Source: Cynocephalus volans | Lineage: Eukaryota; Chordata; Mammalia; Dermoptera; Cynocephalidae | Reading direction: 5' to 3' | NCBI RefSeq assembly: GCF_027409185.1 | Contig: NC_084462.1 | Coordinates: 25,519,577 to 25,583,576 of the forward strand | DNA: 64,000 nucleotides | Part shown: positions 32,816 through 44,448 of the stretch, piece by piece | How the letters are laid out: every line of letters begins with the position of its first letter | How positions within the stretch are numbered: position 1 is the stretch's first letter | The notes under the pieces: generated by a model | Databases searched by the model: none | Seen by the model: only the letters and a program-made list of their open reading frames with translations | Told to the model about the DNA's origin: nothing | Program-made: the position numbers and the translations under genes

Positions 32816-35800
32816 TTCTAAGGACCAAGGATGGCAGACAATGGGTTAGGAGGGGAGCTGAGTTAGAGATGGTGGGAAGCTGGGAGGCTTTGTTTGTGGG
32901 GCACCTCGAATGCTGTGCTGAGGAGTTTACACCTTCTGACCACGACGATCCAGTGACAGTGCCTGAGTGGGGAGGATGACATGATGAGAACGGTGTTTTA
33001 GGGGGAGCATCCCGACAGCATGAGAAGGCATCAGTTCGATGGGAGACCTGGGATCCCTGAGGAGTGCATGGGAGGGCTGGGAGCACAGAGGAGGGGGAGA
33101 AGCTAAAGCCACTTAGAAGGAAGACAGAAGCGCCAGGAAGTCTGACTGCAGTTCTGGAAGATGGAACAAGAGGAAGGAGGCAAAAGCAGTTCTGGCGCCT
33201 CCGGCGTGGAACTGGGGAAGAATACAACTTCTGAGGGCAGCGGGCGGTTCCGATGTGGGGCTCGGCCAACGTGCAGATGCTGTGTCCAGCCTGTGCATAG
33301 GTTGGCTCTTCAAGGCTGGAGGGACAAGCAGGTGGGGACGACCCAGAGTGGCCAGAGCTCCGGAGGAAGGACCAGCAGAAAGACTGGAGAGGAGCCCCAC
33401 CTCTGTGGGGGGATCACCAGGGTCCCAAAGCATATTAGGGTCTGCCTAGGTGGCAGGCGAATGGGGATGGCACGGGGCACAGGGCTCAGGCCTCGGCCTA
33501 GTGGGATTCCCACTGTCTGGGTCTGGGGCCTCCAAAACAGTGTTCCACCCATACCTGCCGTGGCTATGGCCTGCTGGGCTGATTCTTCCACCCTCTCTGC
33601 AGGCTCCTTCCCATCCTAGCCCTCCACAGTACTGGCCTCTCTCCTCTTTCTCCATGAAGGCTTCCAGGTGTCTCCTCCTGGCTCCTTCATGGGTGAGAGA
33701 AATCCAAGGGCTGAGAATGGGAAGCTGGTGGGGGGAACAGTTCTCAACCTAAACGCAAAGACATCTGTTTGCAGAACCTGTCCCGTGAGAGAGCCTGCAC
33801 CTCATTCACTCTGTGCATGTTCAGTCCATGAAAATTCACACTGTGCATTGATTTGTGTACCTGTCTATGTTGTACTTTAATAAAAAGTTAAAACAAACAA
33901 ACAAACCCCATGAAGTAGATGGTTTCGTGTTAACCAGGGGAAACTGAGGCTCGGAAAGGTTAAGTGACTTGGTCAAGGTCACAGTCAGTAGCTGGTGGAG
34001 CTGGAATTCAAAGCCAGGTCAGTGGGACCCACAGACAGGTGTCCTTCCTCCTCTGCCTGCTCAATGGGCCATTGTCCTTGCTGTTCCACGCCATTTGAAG
34101 GTGGCTCGTGGACCACTTTTAAACCCAGCTTCTGTGTCAAGCCTCCCCTTCTAATCTGTACCTTCAAATTCACTGTCCTGTTTCTTTCCCCAATAAATGG
34201 CCATTGTCTCAGCAGCAGGGCAGCTGTCTGGCACATTTCTAGGTAACGAGCCAGGCAGGTCCTGGAGGCCAAACCTGTGGGGACAGGCCCCTGCCCTGAG
34301 GCTTGGCTCAAGCTCATCCGGGTTAGAGTCGTGATCCCTGTTGGAGCCTCCTCTAGAGTTGGTCACGGTCTGAGGCCTGACCCATCAGTCAAGTTCAGCC
34401 CCACAGCCAAGACGACAGATGACTGTGGGGATTTAGTTCCAAGTTGGAGCCCCGATGACAGCAGCTGCTAGGAAATGGCTGAGTGATGTGCACTTTGTTC
34501 ATGTTCTCCTCTTTGGCAGGGCTTTCTGGGTGTTTCTCTTGGCATTTCAGTCCAGCAGGCAGTACCCCTGGCACTGACATTGTTGTCCAGGGTTTAGACA
34601 GACTGGAGGGAGGTGTGAGACATGGGCCTGGCACTGGGACCGTCCACCCTTCTCCATAAGAGACTTCGGCCCATTGAACCAAGTCCAACCCAAGACAGAT
34701 GCCTGATGAGGGGAGGGGCTCGAAGACCAGATGACAGGAGGAAAGTGGGGACCAGAGGACCTTCACCCTCAGCTAGGCTAGGAGCAGAGAATGCCTGGGG
34801 AGGCTCAGGGAGGTGTGGGAGGGATGGAAAGTTCCCCTGGAGCCTGCAGCTTCCTCCCAGTCTGGGCTGGCTTCCTGAAGAGGGTCCCCTACTCAGAAGA
34901 TAATGGTGTGGGCAAGAGGCCACAGGCAACCCCATCACAGTGGACAAGAAGGACGCCTATGGGCATGGTGAACAGGGAAGTGGACTCTGGGGGGATGGTC
35001 ATGTGGGAGCCACAGCTGTGATTGTCCAGGGGTGTCCTTCCCAACCCCCTCTGCTCCTAGACAGTCTTTCCACAACCCTCAGCAGCAACAGTACACACTC
35101 TGCTTGCCACAACCCATCCCCAACACCCTCAGAGGGACACCAGCTCTCCTAGAGACAGATCCTGATCTCACCCACCTGTACCTTTCTGCTTCTGGCTGTG
35201 GCCTCTCCCCTCAACTCTTTCCTCCTCTCACCACTCTAGTCAGACCTGGCCCCTTTCCTGATAGACTTGCCCAACTGGCTGCATGGGTACTGGGAGCAGC
35301 TTCTGTCTTTGGAATATATATATCTGCCTCCAGGGCCAACCCCACTTCCTCAACTGAACAATGCTGGCTTCTCTTTCTCAACTGAACTTCCTGGGTTCTT
35401 GAGTTCCTCTCCTGCCTCAGGCTAATTCCTCCCACACCCCTTACCTCACACCCATGACTTTCAGACAGAGGCCTGATCGAGAATGGAGCCCCTTCCACCC
35501 TCCACCTAGTCCCACACAAAGGCCCATTCCTCGCCTACTCCCACCCCCACCTTCCCAGAGAGAGGCACTTGCCACTCAAGGGAGAGGAGGAAGGGCAGGG
35601 GACTTGGAGGAACGTCCGCAGAGATCTACCCTCCACAGCCCCCAGCCTGTGGTGGCCAAGTCTCTCTTGAGGTTGGTGCCTCTGCCCCTGAGGAGGGAGA
35701 ACCTAGAGAAAACACACATAGACATTTGCATCAAGATATAACAAATAGATCCTGCATCCTAAAGTGGACTGACCAGACCACACGCAACACATTCAAAGCA

Positions 35801-36790
35801 AAAGGTTGAAAAATGACTCACCCATGACAAGGATCAGAGTTTGGAGATGAAGGAGAGAGGGGATTTGGGAGAACTTTTAGAGTGCTGTGAGGCCTGCTCC
35901 CAAAGGGTAAGGCTCTTACCACGGCAAGACCAATGATAAAGGCTTCAAGACTCAAAGAGCTTGGTCTATCCCCAGCATTTGGGGCATGTGCTCATGGGAG
36001 AAATCTAGCAGCCAGACTGAGGCTGGCTGGATGCTCCCATGGCAGGAAAGAAGGAAGAACATGTGGCTATATCCAGGCCAGCCTAAGCTCCAAGGGTATC
36101 TGGGCCAAGGATGCTCAAGCCCAGAGCTGGGTTTTTCCATTGCTCTCAGCCTAGAATAATGGGATGCCAACGAAGAAACCCTGTATCAAGTGCATGGGCA
36201 GGAAACCAGGGACTGATGATGAGGCAAAGATAGTGCAGAAGCTGCCAGAGGCATCTTAAAGGGAAACCTCCAAAGAATCCACGAAAGTACCCACAAGGAA
36301 AAGGAATTGGCTTTAGAGATCTGGAGGCCCGGAGGACACAAAGCTATCTTATGACAGTCCAGTCAAGTGAAGAACCTCCTGGTTCCCTTTCTCCATCTCT
36401 GCTACCACACTCCAACCCCAAGGGGTTCAGAAGCAGCAGCTAGCAAGGGAGGGAAGGAAGGAGGTCCACCCTACCCCTTTCTCCTCCTCCCTCCCCAGCT
36501 GCCACTCCTGGGCCAGGCCAGCTTCCTGCCTGCAGGCGTGTTGATCACTATCTGAGCTAAACATTTCTATGTACTAACTTGAAGTGAGTGTGGAACTTAT
36601 TACCTGAGAATGACCCAGATAAGTCATGGGACTGCCCAGTTTTTCATCCACAGATGAGAAAAATTCTTCCACTGAGTACATTTTGTAGGACAGTGTAAGA
36701 CAAATATAGTTGCATTCCAGTTACACTACAACAAGTTGTTCTTATTTAAATCTTGCTTACAGACATGAAGCCAGTTCAAATAGGTTTGAC
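32816..36790. other. Intergenic DNA with sparse old repeats
   Basis: No coding exon recognised. An antisense MIR lies at 33908-34020 (ggggaaactgaggctcggaa followed by aggttaagtgacttggtcaa). A possible L1/3'-end tail with AATAAA and (CAAA)n occurs near 33880-33906. ORFs have no domains or splice context. Confidence 0.5.
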
Positions 36791-36807
36791 AAGAGTCAGA
36801 GGATGTA

Positions 36808-38688
36808 GCTCTCTCTGCTCCACTATTCTCACCATGTGACACCCTCCCTTGTAGAGTCACCTCACCAGATGTATTCCCTGGACTGTGGACTTCCCAGCCT
36901 CCAAAACTGTGAGCAAAAATGTTCATTTTCTTACAAATCACCCAGTTCCAGGTATTTTTCTATAGCAACTTAAATGGACTAATATAGAAAATTGGTGCCA
37001 GGAGTGGGATGATACTTATAACCAATACTTGAAAGTATGGAACTGCTTTTGGGCTCATGTTCATAAAGCCTGTGCCCAGACCTAATTACTGAAGTGTTTC
37101 ACCTATATTTTCCCTTAGTAATTTTACAGTTTCAGAAGTGGTTTGTAGTTCTCATTGTAGAGGTCTTTCCTGGTGGGAGTTTAGAAGATAAGAAAACCAG
37201 TGAAAGTTTGCTACTTCTTAGAGACTGGTTAAATGGTGGTGAGCAGAATGCTGATAGAAATATGGACAGCAAGGGCCATTCTGAGAAGATCTCAGATGGA
37301 AATGAGAAGGGACTTATTGTAAACTGGAGTAAAAATCACCCTTGCTGAGAACTTGCAAGGAACTTGACTGCATTCTGTTCATGCCCAAAGTTTTATGGAA
37401 TGTGGGACTTCAAGGTGCTGACCCAGGGTATTTGGTGGAAGAAATTTCTAAACAGCAAAGCTTTCAGGATGCCAAATGGCTACTTGCAACAGCCTATGCT
37501 GAGTTATGGCAGCAAAGACATGATGTAAAGCCAGCATTTATAATTGAAAGGAAAGCAGAGCAAAAAGATTTGGAGAACTTGCAGCCTGGCCATGTGGTAG
37601 AGAAGCAGAACATTTTCAGGAGAACAATTCAATGGTATAGCCCAGAGACTGTTTGCTAAGGAGATGAGTACAGAAGAAAGAGATTATCAAGAGAAGAGAA
37701 AAAGACCTTGAAGGCATTTCAGAGATCTTGGAGGAGGTGTCTTTCTTTTCAGGCCAGAGGCCTAGGGAAGCAGAATGGTCTTGGGGAATAGGCCTAAGGA
37801 GCCCTCCATGGACTCACTGCCTAGGGCCTCCTCAGGATGCTGCTCCCCACATCAGCACCCCAACTACTTTGGCTGCTCCAGCCATGACTAAATTAGCCCC
37901 CAGTGTGGCTGGACCTGCAACTTTGGAAAATACAAGTCAGAAGACTTGCTGGTGTCCACATGGCATTAAGTCTGCAGGCTTGCAGAATGCCAGAGCTATG
38001 GAGGCTTGGGAGCTTCCATCCTGATTTCAAAGGATGTATGGAAAAGCCTGGGGACCCAGGAAGAAATCTGTCACAGGGGAGGATTCACAATGTAGAGTCT
38101 TCACTAGAGTGGTGCCAAGAGGAAATGTGAGGTTGGCGTTACAGCAGAGAAACCCCACTAGGGCCATGTCTAGTGGATCTGTGAGAGTGGGATAACCATG
38201 GAAACCACAGAATTGTGGAGCTACCAGCATGTGATGACAGCCTGTGAGAGCTGATACATGGCCTCAGACCAGGAAAGCCATATGAGCAAAGCTGCCTGAG
38301 GACCTGGGGACCCAACTCCCACACCAGCGTGCAGAGGACATCAAATATGGAGTCAAGATACATGATCCACCAGCATGAGATTTAATGCCTGCCTGATGGA
38401 TTTTGGACTAGTTTGGGACCTGTTATCCCTTTCTTTCATCCTATTTCTCCCTTTTGGATTGGGAATATGTACACTATGCTTGTCCCACCATTGTATCTTG
38501 GCAGTAGATAACTTGTTTTGATTTCACAGATGGGACTTTTAACCTTGGACTTTTGAGTTGAAACAAGTTAAGACTTTGGCAATGGAATGAATGTATTTAC
38601 CTGTGAGAAGAACATAAACTTTGGGGGCCAGGGGCAGAATGATGTGGATTGAATTATGTCCCCCAAGTTTTAAGTTAAAAAAAAAAAA
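36808..38688 (+). mobile_element. Retroposed copy of a MaLR transcript, poly(A) tail and long target-site duplication
   Basis: The copy starts inside an LTR at gctctctctgctccactatt, continues through the LTR 3' end (about 36985) and the whole internal region. It ends shortly after the start of a 3' LTR (gatgtggattgaattatgtc, 38641) in a run of about 14 A. The direct repeat AAGAGTCAGAGGATGTA flanks it (36791-36807 and 38689-38705; the first two A overlap the tail). Ordinary LTR integration gives 5-bp repeats, so the long repeat plus poly(A) indicates LINE-type reverse transcription. Fossil, broken. Confidence 0.85.
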
Positions 38689-38784
38689 AAGAGTCAGAGG
38701 ATGTAATGGCCACATGAGGACTGAGACCATGTTGTCTTCCCCCCTCATTTTACCAACGCTGTGCCTGTAATGATGGTGATGATG

Positions 38785-38905
38785 GTAACGTTGATGATAG
38801 CAAACCCTCACTGGCTCTTATTCTGTGCCAATCTCTGTTCTAAGCCCTTACATCTTAATTCGTTTGATCTTCACAACAGTCTCTAATGTTGAGCCTAACA
38901 CTGGG
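38785..38905 (-). repeat. MIR SINE
   Basis: Contains ctgtgccaatctctgttcta, then agcccttacatc, then gatcttcacaacagtctcta. Antisense MIR. Confidence 0.65.
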
Positions 38906-39360
38906 ATTGCAGTAAGCCTTAATGCTGGTAAAATAAATCCTTGCTTCATTCAATTTCCCCAGCCCTGAGGAAACATAAAGGATGGGGAGGGAGTGCAGAA
39001 GCAAGCTGTGTGCTCACCTCTACTTTTCTACACTGGGAATCACTCTGTCCCTCCATCTCATTAGGTGCCCTGGACCAAGTGCAGCCTTTGCTCATGGCAT
39101 TCCACCATTAACCTCTCTTCTCCACCTCCCTAAATCCTGCTCACCCTTCAAAGCCTACCCCTCCCTGCAGCCTCCCTCCCCAACTCTTCTGATGTGCAGC
39201 AGCTCTTAGCTAAGCAGATGCCTCTTAGCTAAGCAGAGGGAGACAGGGTCCAGCAAAGGGAAGAGACTTATCCAAGGTGATGCAGCAGAGTTAAGTCTCA
39301 CTGGGAAGAGAATGCAGGGTCCTGATACACAGTCGGAGGCGGGTGGATGATACCCAGACG
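38906..39360. other. Spacer downstream of MOGAT3
   Basis: A short L2-like segment near 39115-39190 (cctgctcacccttcaaagcc). No gene seen. Confidence 0.4.
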
Positions 39361-39463
39361 TGTTCACTTCCAGAACTAGCTTTTATTGGAGGGACGGGGC
39401 AGGGAATAGGTGGGGGTCCCAGTGCACTGGGCTCAGGGGCTCATGGGGGAGGCTGAGGCCAGG

Positions 39464-42066
39464 CTAGATGAAGGTGAGGCGGGTGGAAGCAGGAACGCCA
39501 CAGCTTTCCTTGTGTTCCTCAAACAGCTCCTCCAGAGCCTCCATGTAGAGCATGTGATAGTGGTCGACTTCCTCCTCAGTGGGGTAGAGGCACTGGGGCA
39601 GAGGGATGGGGCGGCCCACTATAGGGAGAGGGGAGACAGGTGAGTGAGAGGCCCCTGCTGTCCCTACAGCTGCTGGCAGCTGGCTTCCCTGGAGAGGGGC
39701 ACTCACCTACACTGGTGATGGGCATGGCAAAGGGCAGCAGGCCCCAGGAGCTGGCCGAGAACAGACTGCGGCCCCAGAAGATGCAAGGGGAAAAGCCCAT
39801 GAGCTTCTTGAAGGAGACCTGGCACCAATGCTGCCAAGAGTCAGTGGCAAAAGCCTTGGATCTGAAGACATCATTCTCCCCAAACGAGTACACGGGCACC
39901 AGGGAGGCCCTGGGAAGGGGCAGTAAGAGAGAAGAGGGGTGGTCAGGCTCCCGGGCTATCATCCCAAGATGGACACTTTGGGGCACTGCAAGTCCCTCCT
40001 CATACCCCATGATGCCATTTCCCAGGGCCTTTTGAAGCACAAGACTATTATGGCTATAAAGAAAGATCTGGAAGAAGGGACTTATATTTCTTGACAAAGG
40101 TTTTGCATAGTGGACCTTCACATATTCATTTTCTCATTCAGTCTTTACAACTACAGCATTGTAGGAAGGTAGGTATTAGCCCTATCCACAGGAGAAGAAA
40201 CAAGTCCGAGGTCTTGCCTTGGAGATAGGGTCAGAAAGAGAACTGAGGGCCTCTGAGCCCAAAGGGCCCTGCTGTTTGCACTACGACCCTACCTCGCTCA
40301 GTGTAAGAAGGAGCTGGGGGAAAGTGGGTGCAGCTTAGCACAGAGTAAGGCACTCAGGGACTGACGTGAGCCTCCAGGTTCAGGGCACAGTGCTTGGCTC
40401 CAGGAACACACAGTCCCACCCACAGGAAGCTGGTCGTCTGGGATTGAGAAAGAGCATGCACCCAGAAAATCCGCGGTTCCAGGTGAGCTGCGTGTCTCCA
40501 GCCTGGGACCGAGCGCTCACTTACCCGTGCCTCAGCGCCAGGCGCACAAAGCCTTTGCGCTTCCGGAGCATCAGGCAGTGCTCCCCTGGGATGGCATACA
40601 GGGCCTCATGGGCACCCCCAACCATAATGACCACGGTCTGCCCAAGCTGGGGCTGTGACAGGATAAAGTCCAGGCTCTGGCGGCTCACGGGACGCACTCC
40701 TGTGGGCATGCATAGGTGGGGAACAGTTACCACCCCCTCCACAGTTCCCTAGCCCCTCACTCCACTCTTTAGTATAGGAGGGGTGAGCCCCACATCCTGT
40801 TCCTTCCAAGCCCCTTCCCCATCCCCCATGTCAGCATGCTCTACAGTGAAGCTATTCCCTGATGCTCACTGTGAGCCAGGCCAATGTTCAGGCCAGGTCC
40901 CCGTCCTGGGTAGAAATCCTGGGGTGGGGTGGGGGGCTGTTGAGGAGGGAGCACTCTAGCCAGGGGTTGCTCCGCCCATTCAGCTGGAAGCTCACCATTG
41001 GACATGAGGTATTCTCGGTAGACCGGGAAGTAGAAGAGGTTAGCCAGCGCAGTTAACCAGGGCTGAAGCCCGGGGAAGTGCTGGGAGAAGTCATTGCCCT
41101 CGGTGGAGAAATTACAGAAGATTCCAGGGCACATGATCCCATGTGGGTGAGCGCCGAGCACATAATTCCGGTCTGGGGGCAGCTCTCTTGTTTTCACCAG
41201 CTTCGGGGTATCAGGCAGGATGAGTGGTGGAAAGTACAGAAGGCAAGATAACAGGTGAAAAGAGTTGCCTTCCACCCCAATAGACTTCAGAGTTCAAGGT
41301 CCTAGGACAGGATCAAGGGCATGGGGGCCCTCTCTTGAACACCACTCCACCCTCTGCCTCACCGACTGATCTTAGGCAGCTGAGGCTCAAACTCCAGGGT
41401 AAGGAAGGGTGAGTGGGGCGGGGGGAGGGAGGAAGAAGTCTCTCTACCAGTGATCCATCACCTTGACAGGGTAATAATCCCTTAGGTGTTTCCACATCAT
41501 CAGCTTTCGCATCCATTGAGAACGCCTTCCACCTTTGAGCAGAGAGATACGGGTGGAAGAATCCCTGGAAGCAGCCTCCAGGCACCCTTCCACCATCTCC
41601 CACTACCTGGGACCTGTTGTCCTGATCTCACCTTGGCTGGGTGTGTCCCAGTCCAGGTAGAGCCACACCAAGTAGAGAACAGAGAACAACCAGAGTGACG
41701 TGAAGAGGAGAAAGAAGAGAAGAAGGGAAAAGAAAGGGCCTGGGTGAAAGGTGAGAAAGAAAAATGAATTAGCTTCTGAAACTCAGTCATTCCATCCAGA
41801 CACATCCCTCCCTTCCACCTCCACCCAACACAGGCCATCTCCTCTGACCCTCTCCTGTCACTTTGCCTTCAGGCATCTGGGCCAGCAGCCCAGCCATTCT
41901 CCCTCCAGCCCCCTCCCCCTGGCAGACCGCAGGCACCCATGCCTCCCTGCCTCTCACCCATGAAGAGGAAAGTGAGCACATATTGGTAGGCACCCAACAC
42001 TTCTAGCCACTGCTTCCGTAGGGTTTTCACGGCAGCGGAAGGCTGCAGGCCTACAGACACTGCCAT
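39464..42066 (-). CDS. MOGAT3: Monoacylglycerol O-acyltransferase 3, intact, 341 aa
   Basis: ER-membrane acyltransferase of the DGAT2 family that acylates monoacylglycerol (and diacylglycerol) in triglyceride synthesis. Coding exons, minus strand, in transcript order: 41958-42066, 41632-41739, 41462-41532, 40996-41200, 40525-40699, 39707-39909, 39464-39618. All introns are GT/AG and phases sum to 1026 nt, 341 residues, the human length as I recall it. The start MAVSVGLQPSAAVKTLRKQW matches the human start in place. Hydrophobic segments follow near residues 27-60. The catalytic HPHG lies at residues 114-117 (VLGAHPHGIMC). The glycerophospholipid-type FVRLALRHGASLVPVYSFGE segment is present. 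The C-terminus is CGVPASTRLTFI. AATAAA on the minus strand reads TTTATT at 39382-39387. Mouse has lost this gene; here it is intact. A MIR lies in intron 5 (about 40125-40240). Confidence 0.96.
40125..40240 (-). repeat. MIR SINE in a MOGAT3 intron
   Basis: Contains ttctcattcagtctttacaa, then attgtaggaaggtaggtatt and ggagaagaaacaag: antisense MIR. Confidence 0.65.
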
Positions 42067-42687
42067 CCCAAGCTCCCCTCTGCCAGCAGGGCTCCAGGAC
42101 AGACAAGGAATGTTTGGGCACGCGCTTGGTATGACTTTTTTGCTGGTCGGACGAGGGAGGAGCGAGGAGCAAGAAAGGGGCCTGGCAGAGTCGCAAGTCG
42201 CCTCCCATAATGGCATGTGTGGGTTGTGTGGGTGGGAAGATCTTTGTATCTGGAGCCCTAGACGTCTCCAGGCTCCTTCTCAGACTGATCTTTGAACTTC
42301 CTCTGTTGGTCCGTCTGCGCTGGCCACTGGAGGGGGGGCAGGGGTTGTGCAAGGGAGGGGCGGCACCTGCCAGGGATGGACACAGAGTGGGCGAGAAGCA
42401 GCTGGCCAGACCACCCACTGGGTCCCAAGCGCTGCCGGCGCAGAGCCCAACCGAGACTGTTTGCTCTCCACTGCTGTCCAGCAGGACCCTGACGCCTGCC
42501 CTGACCTGTTTGCAGGTCTCTGGCAGTGTCAAGGCCACCCCGGAGCCACCACCACCGCGCCTGGACCTCCCCCCTCCCCCACCGGGCACAAACACACAAA
42601 CGCTACAGGTCTGTTCCCCACCTTTAATTTCACTCCCCCACCCGCAGTCACCGGGGGACCGGGAGGGGCCAGGTGGCGGCGGCGCGC

Positions 42688-44448
42688 CTAGGAGAGGACA
42701 AGGTGCCTGTCCGCAGGGACACCATAGCGCGCCTTGTGCTCCTCGAACAGCTGCTCGAGCCGCTCCACGTAGAGCGCGTGCAGCGCGTCCACCTGGGCCC
42801 GACTGGGCAGCGGGCTTCGCTGCACGGGAATCGGAGCCCCCACTGCGGGCGGAACAGGAGGTAAGGGGGCGGTCACTGGGATCCCCGGCCCTCCCGGGCG
42901 ATCGATCGGCGGGGACGGAGTTCAGGGCTGGGGCGGTGCCAAAGGCCGGTGTGGGGGGCGCGGGCAGGGTGCGGGGCCCCGAGCTCCGGGGGAGCGCGCG
43001 CTCGGGGCCGGGGCTCACCGACGGTGTGGATGGGCGCGCGGATGGGCAGCAGCAGGCCCAGGCGGCCGTGGAACAGCGGCAGGGCCACGCTCAGCAGCGG
43101 CTGCAGCGTTTCCTGCGCCCTCCGCACCCACGAGCCCGGCGGGTTCGGGAACTGCTGGAAGAGCTCGTTCTCCCCGAACGAGAAGACAGGCACCAGCGAG
43201 GCCCTGGGGAGCAGGGGCGCGGCTGACTCCCCGCCCCGGAGCGCCGCGCTCCTCCCCTGCAGGGCAGCCCGGGAGCACCGCGCGTCCACGGGCCGGTTCC
43301 TCACCCGTGTTCCAGCGCCAGCTTGACGAAGCCCTTCTGATTCCGGATCCGCAGGCTCAGCGTTCCGGGTTTCACCTCCAGAGCCTCCAGGGGGCCTCCC
43401 ACGGCCAGGACGGCCACCTGGCCGCCCCCAGGCCGGGACAACAGATGGGCGGCGCTGGCCTTGTCCGAGGAGACTAAACCTGGGGGAAGGGCAAAGACAG
43501 GGGGACCCGACGCTTGGGTGTTCGGGAGAAGAGGGGGGAGGACACCGGGGACGGTAGTGCCGGGCCCAGGAGACCCAGGACAGGAGGAGGGCGAGGTGAA
43601 AGGTGACAGCAGGAGTGGGGGTCTTGAGGCCGGGCTCCCCGCTCCTCACCAGCATACATGATGTAGTCCCGGAAGAGAGGCAGGTGGAACCAACAGAGCA
43701 GCATGAGCAGGTGCGGCCGGAGGCCGGGGAAGAGGCGGGAGAAGCCCGTGGCCTCCCGTGCAGAAGTTGCCGAAGGCCCCGACGACCAGGACCCCATGAG
43801 GGTGGAAGCCGAAGAGGTAGTTGCGGGAGGGATCTAACTCTGTGGTTTTAACCAGCTGGGAGCAGAGGGCAGGGCCCCACCCCGCCAGTGAGATTGGGAT
43901 TTGGGAAATGGTGGTCCCAGTAGTCTATTCTGAAGCCCCACCCCACCCAGCACACCAGACCGTGCCCTCACCGAGATGGGGAAGTAGTCACAGAAATGTC
44001 TCCAGATCGCCCAGTTGCGGACCCAGGCAGAGCGGCGGCCTCCGGCCCTGGGTGTGTCCCTATCTCCATAGAGCCAGACCAGGTAGAGGACCACCAGGAT
44101 CCAGGCCCGGCCTAGGAATGCAAGGAGCACCACCACCAGGCACACCTGGGCTGGAGGATGGGGGCGGGGAGTGCTCAGAACCCAGATGTTTAAGCCCCAG
44201 CCTCCCTTCTACCCCCCTTCCCTAGTTCCATGATGTCCATTCCACTTGCTCCCCCAAACTCCAAGGACCCCAGAGATCCCTATACCACCTCCCTTGAGGT
44301 AATGGGGAAACAGAGTGCCCGTGTTCCAGGTACCAGGGCACCCATCCACAGGCTTTGGGGACTCACCAAGCCCCAAGAAAGAAAAGACCCATTGCAGGAC
44401 AGCAAACACTTGGAGACCCCTGCAGAGGAAGCTAGAGGAGGCTGCCAT
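42688..44448 (-). pseudogene. DGAT2L7: DGAT2L7-like acyltransferase gene with a single 1-bp frameshift
   Basis: Paralogue of MOGAT3 immediately upstream in tandem. Coding exons in transcript order: 44367-44448, 43972-44150, 43650-43855, 43305-43479, 43019-43203, 42688-42842, all GT/AG. It starts MAASSSFLCRGLQVFAVLQW; HPHG is at residues 105-108 ([11 protein letters not shown]). The exon 43650-43855 is 206 nt where the MOGAT3 equivalent is 205. The extra base lies in the C-run 43755-43757 and shifts the frame after about residue 120. Without it the gene would give about 326 residues with no other defect, ending in ARYGVPADRHLVLS. Minus-strand ATTAAA reads TTTAAT at 42623-42628. In human the neighbour of MOGAT3 is the pseudogene DGAT2L7P. 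Either a very young pseudogene or an assembly error. Confidence 0.8.

Noticed and set aside
17229-38705. Hidden host genes within the repeat block
   Set aside because: The open frames fall in LTR or internal MaLR sequence and recur at the same relative places in each copy; none has a domain or splice context.
41954-43226. Long overlapping ORFs on both strands between MOGAT3 and DGAT2L7
   Set aside because: GC-rich read-through of a promoter region and exons in wrong frames; no family resemblance and no splice support.
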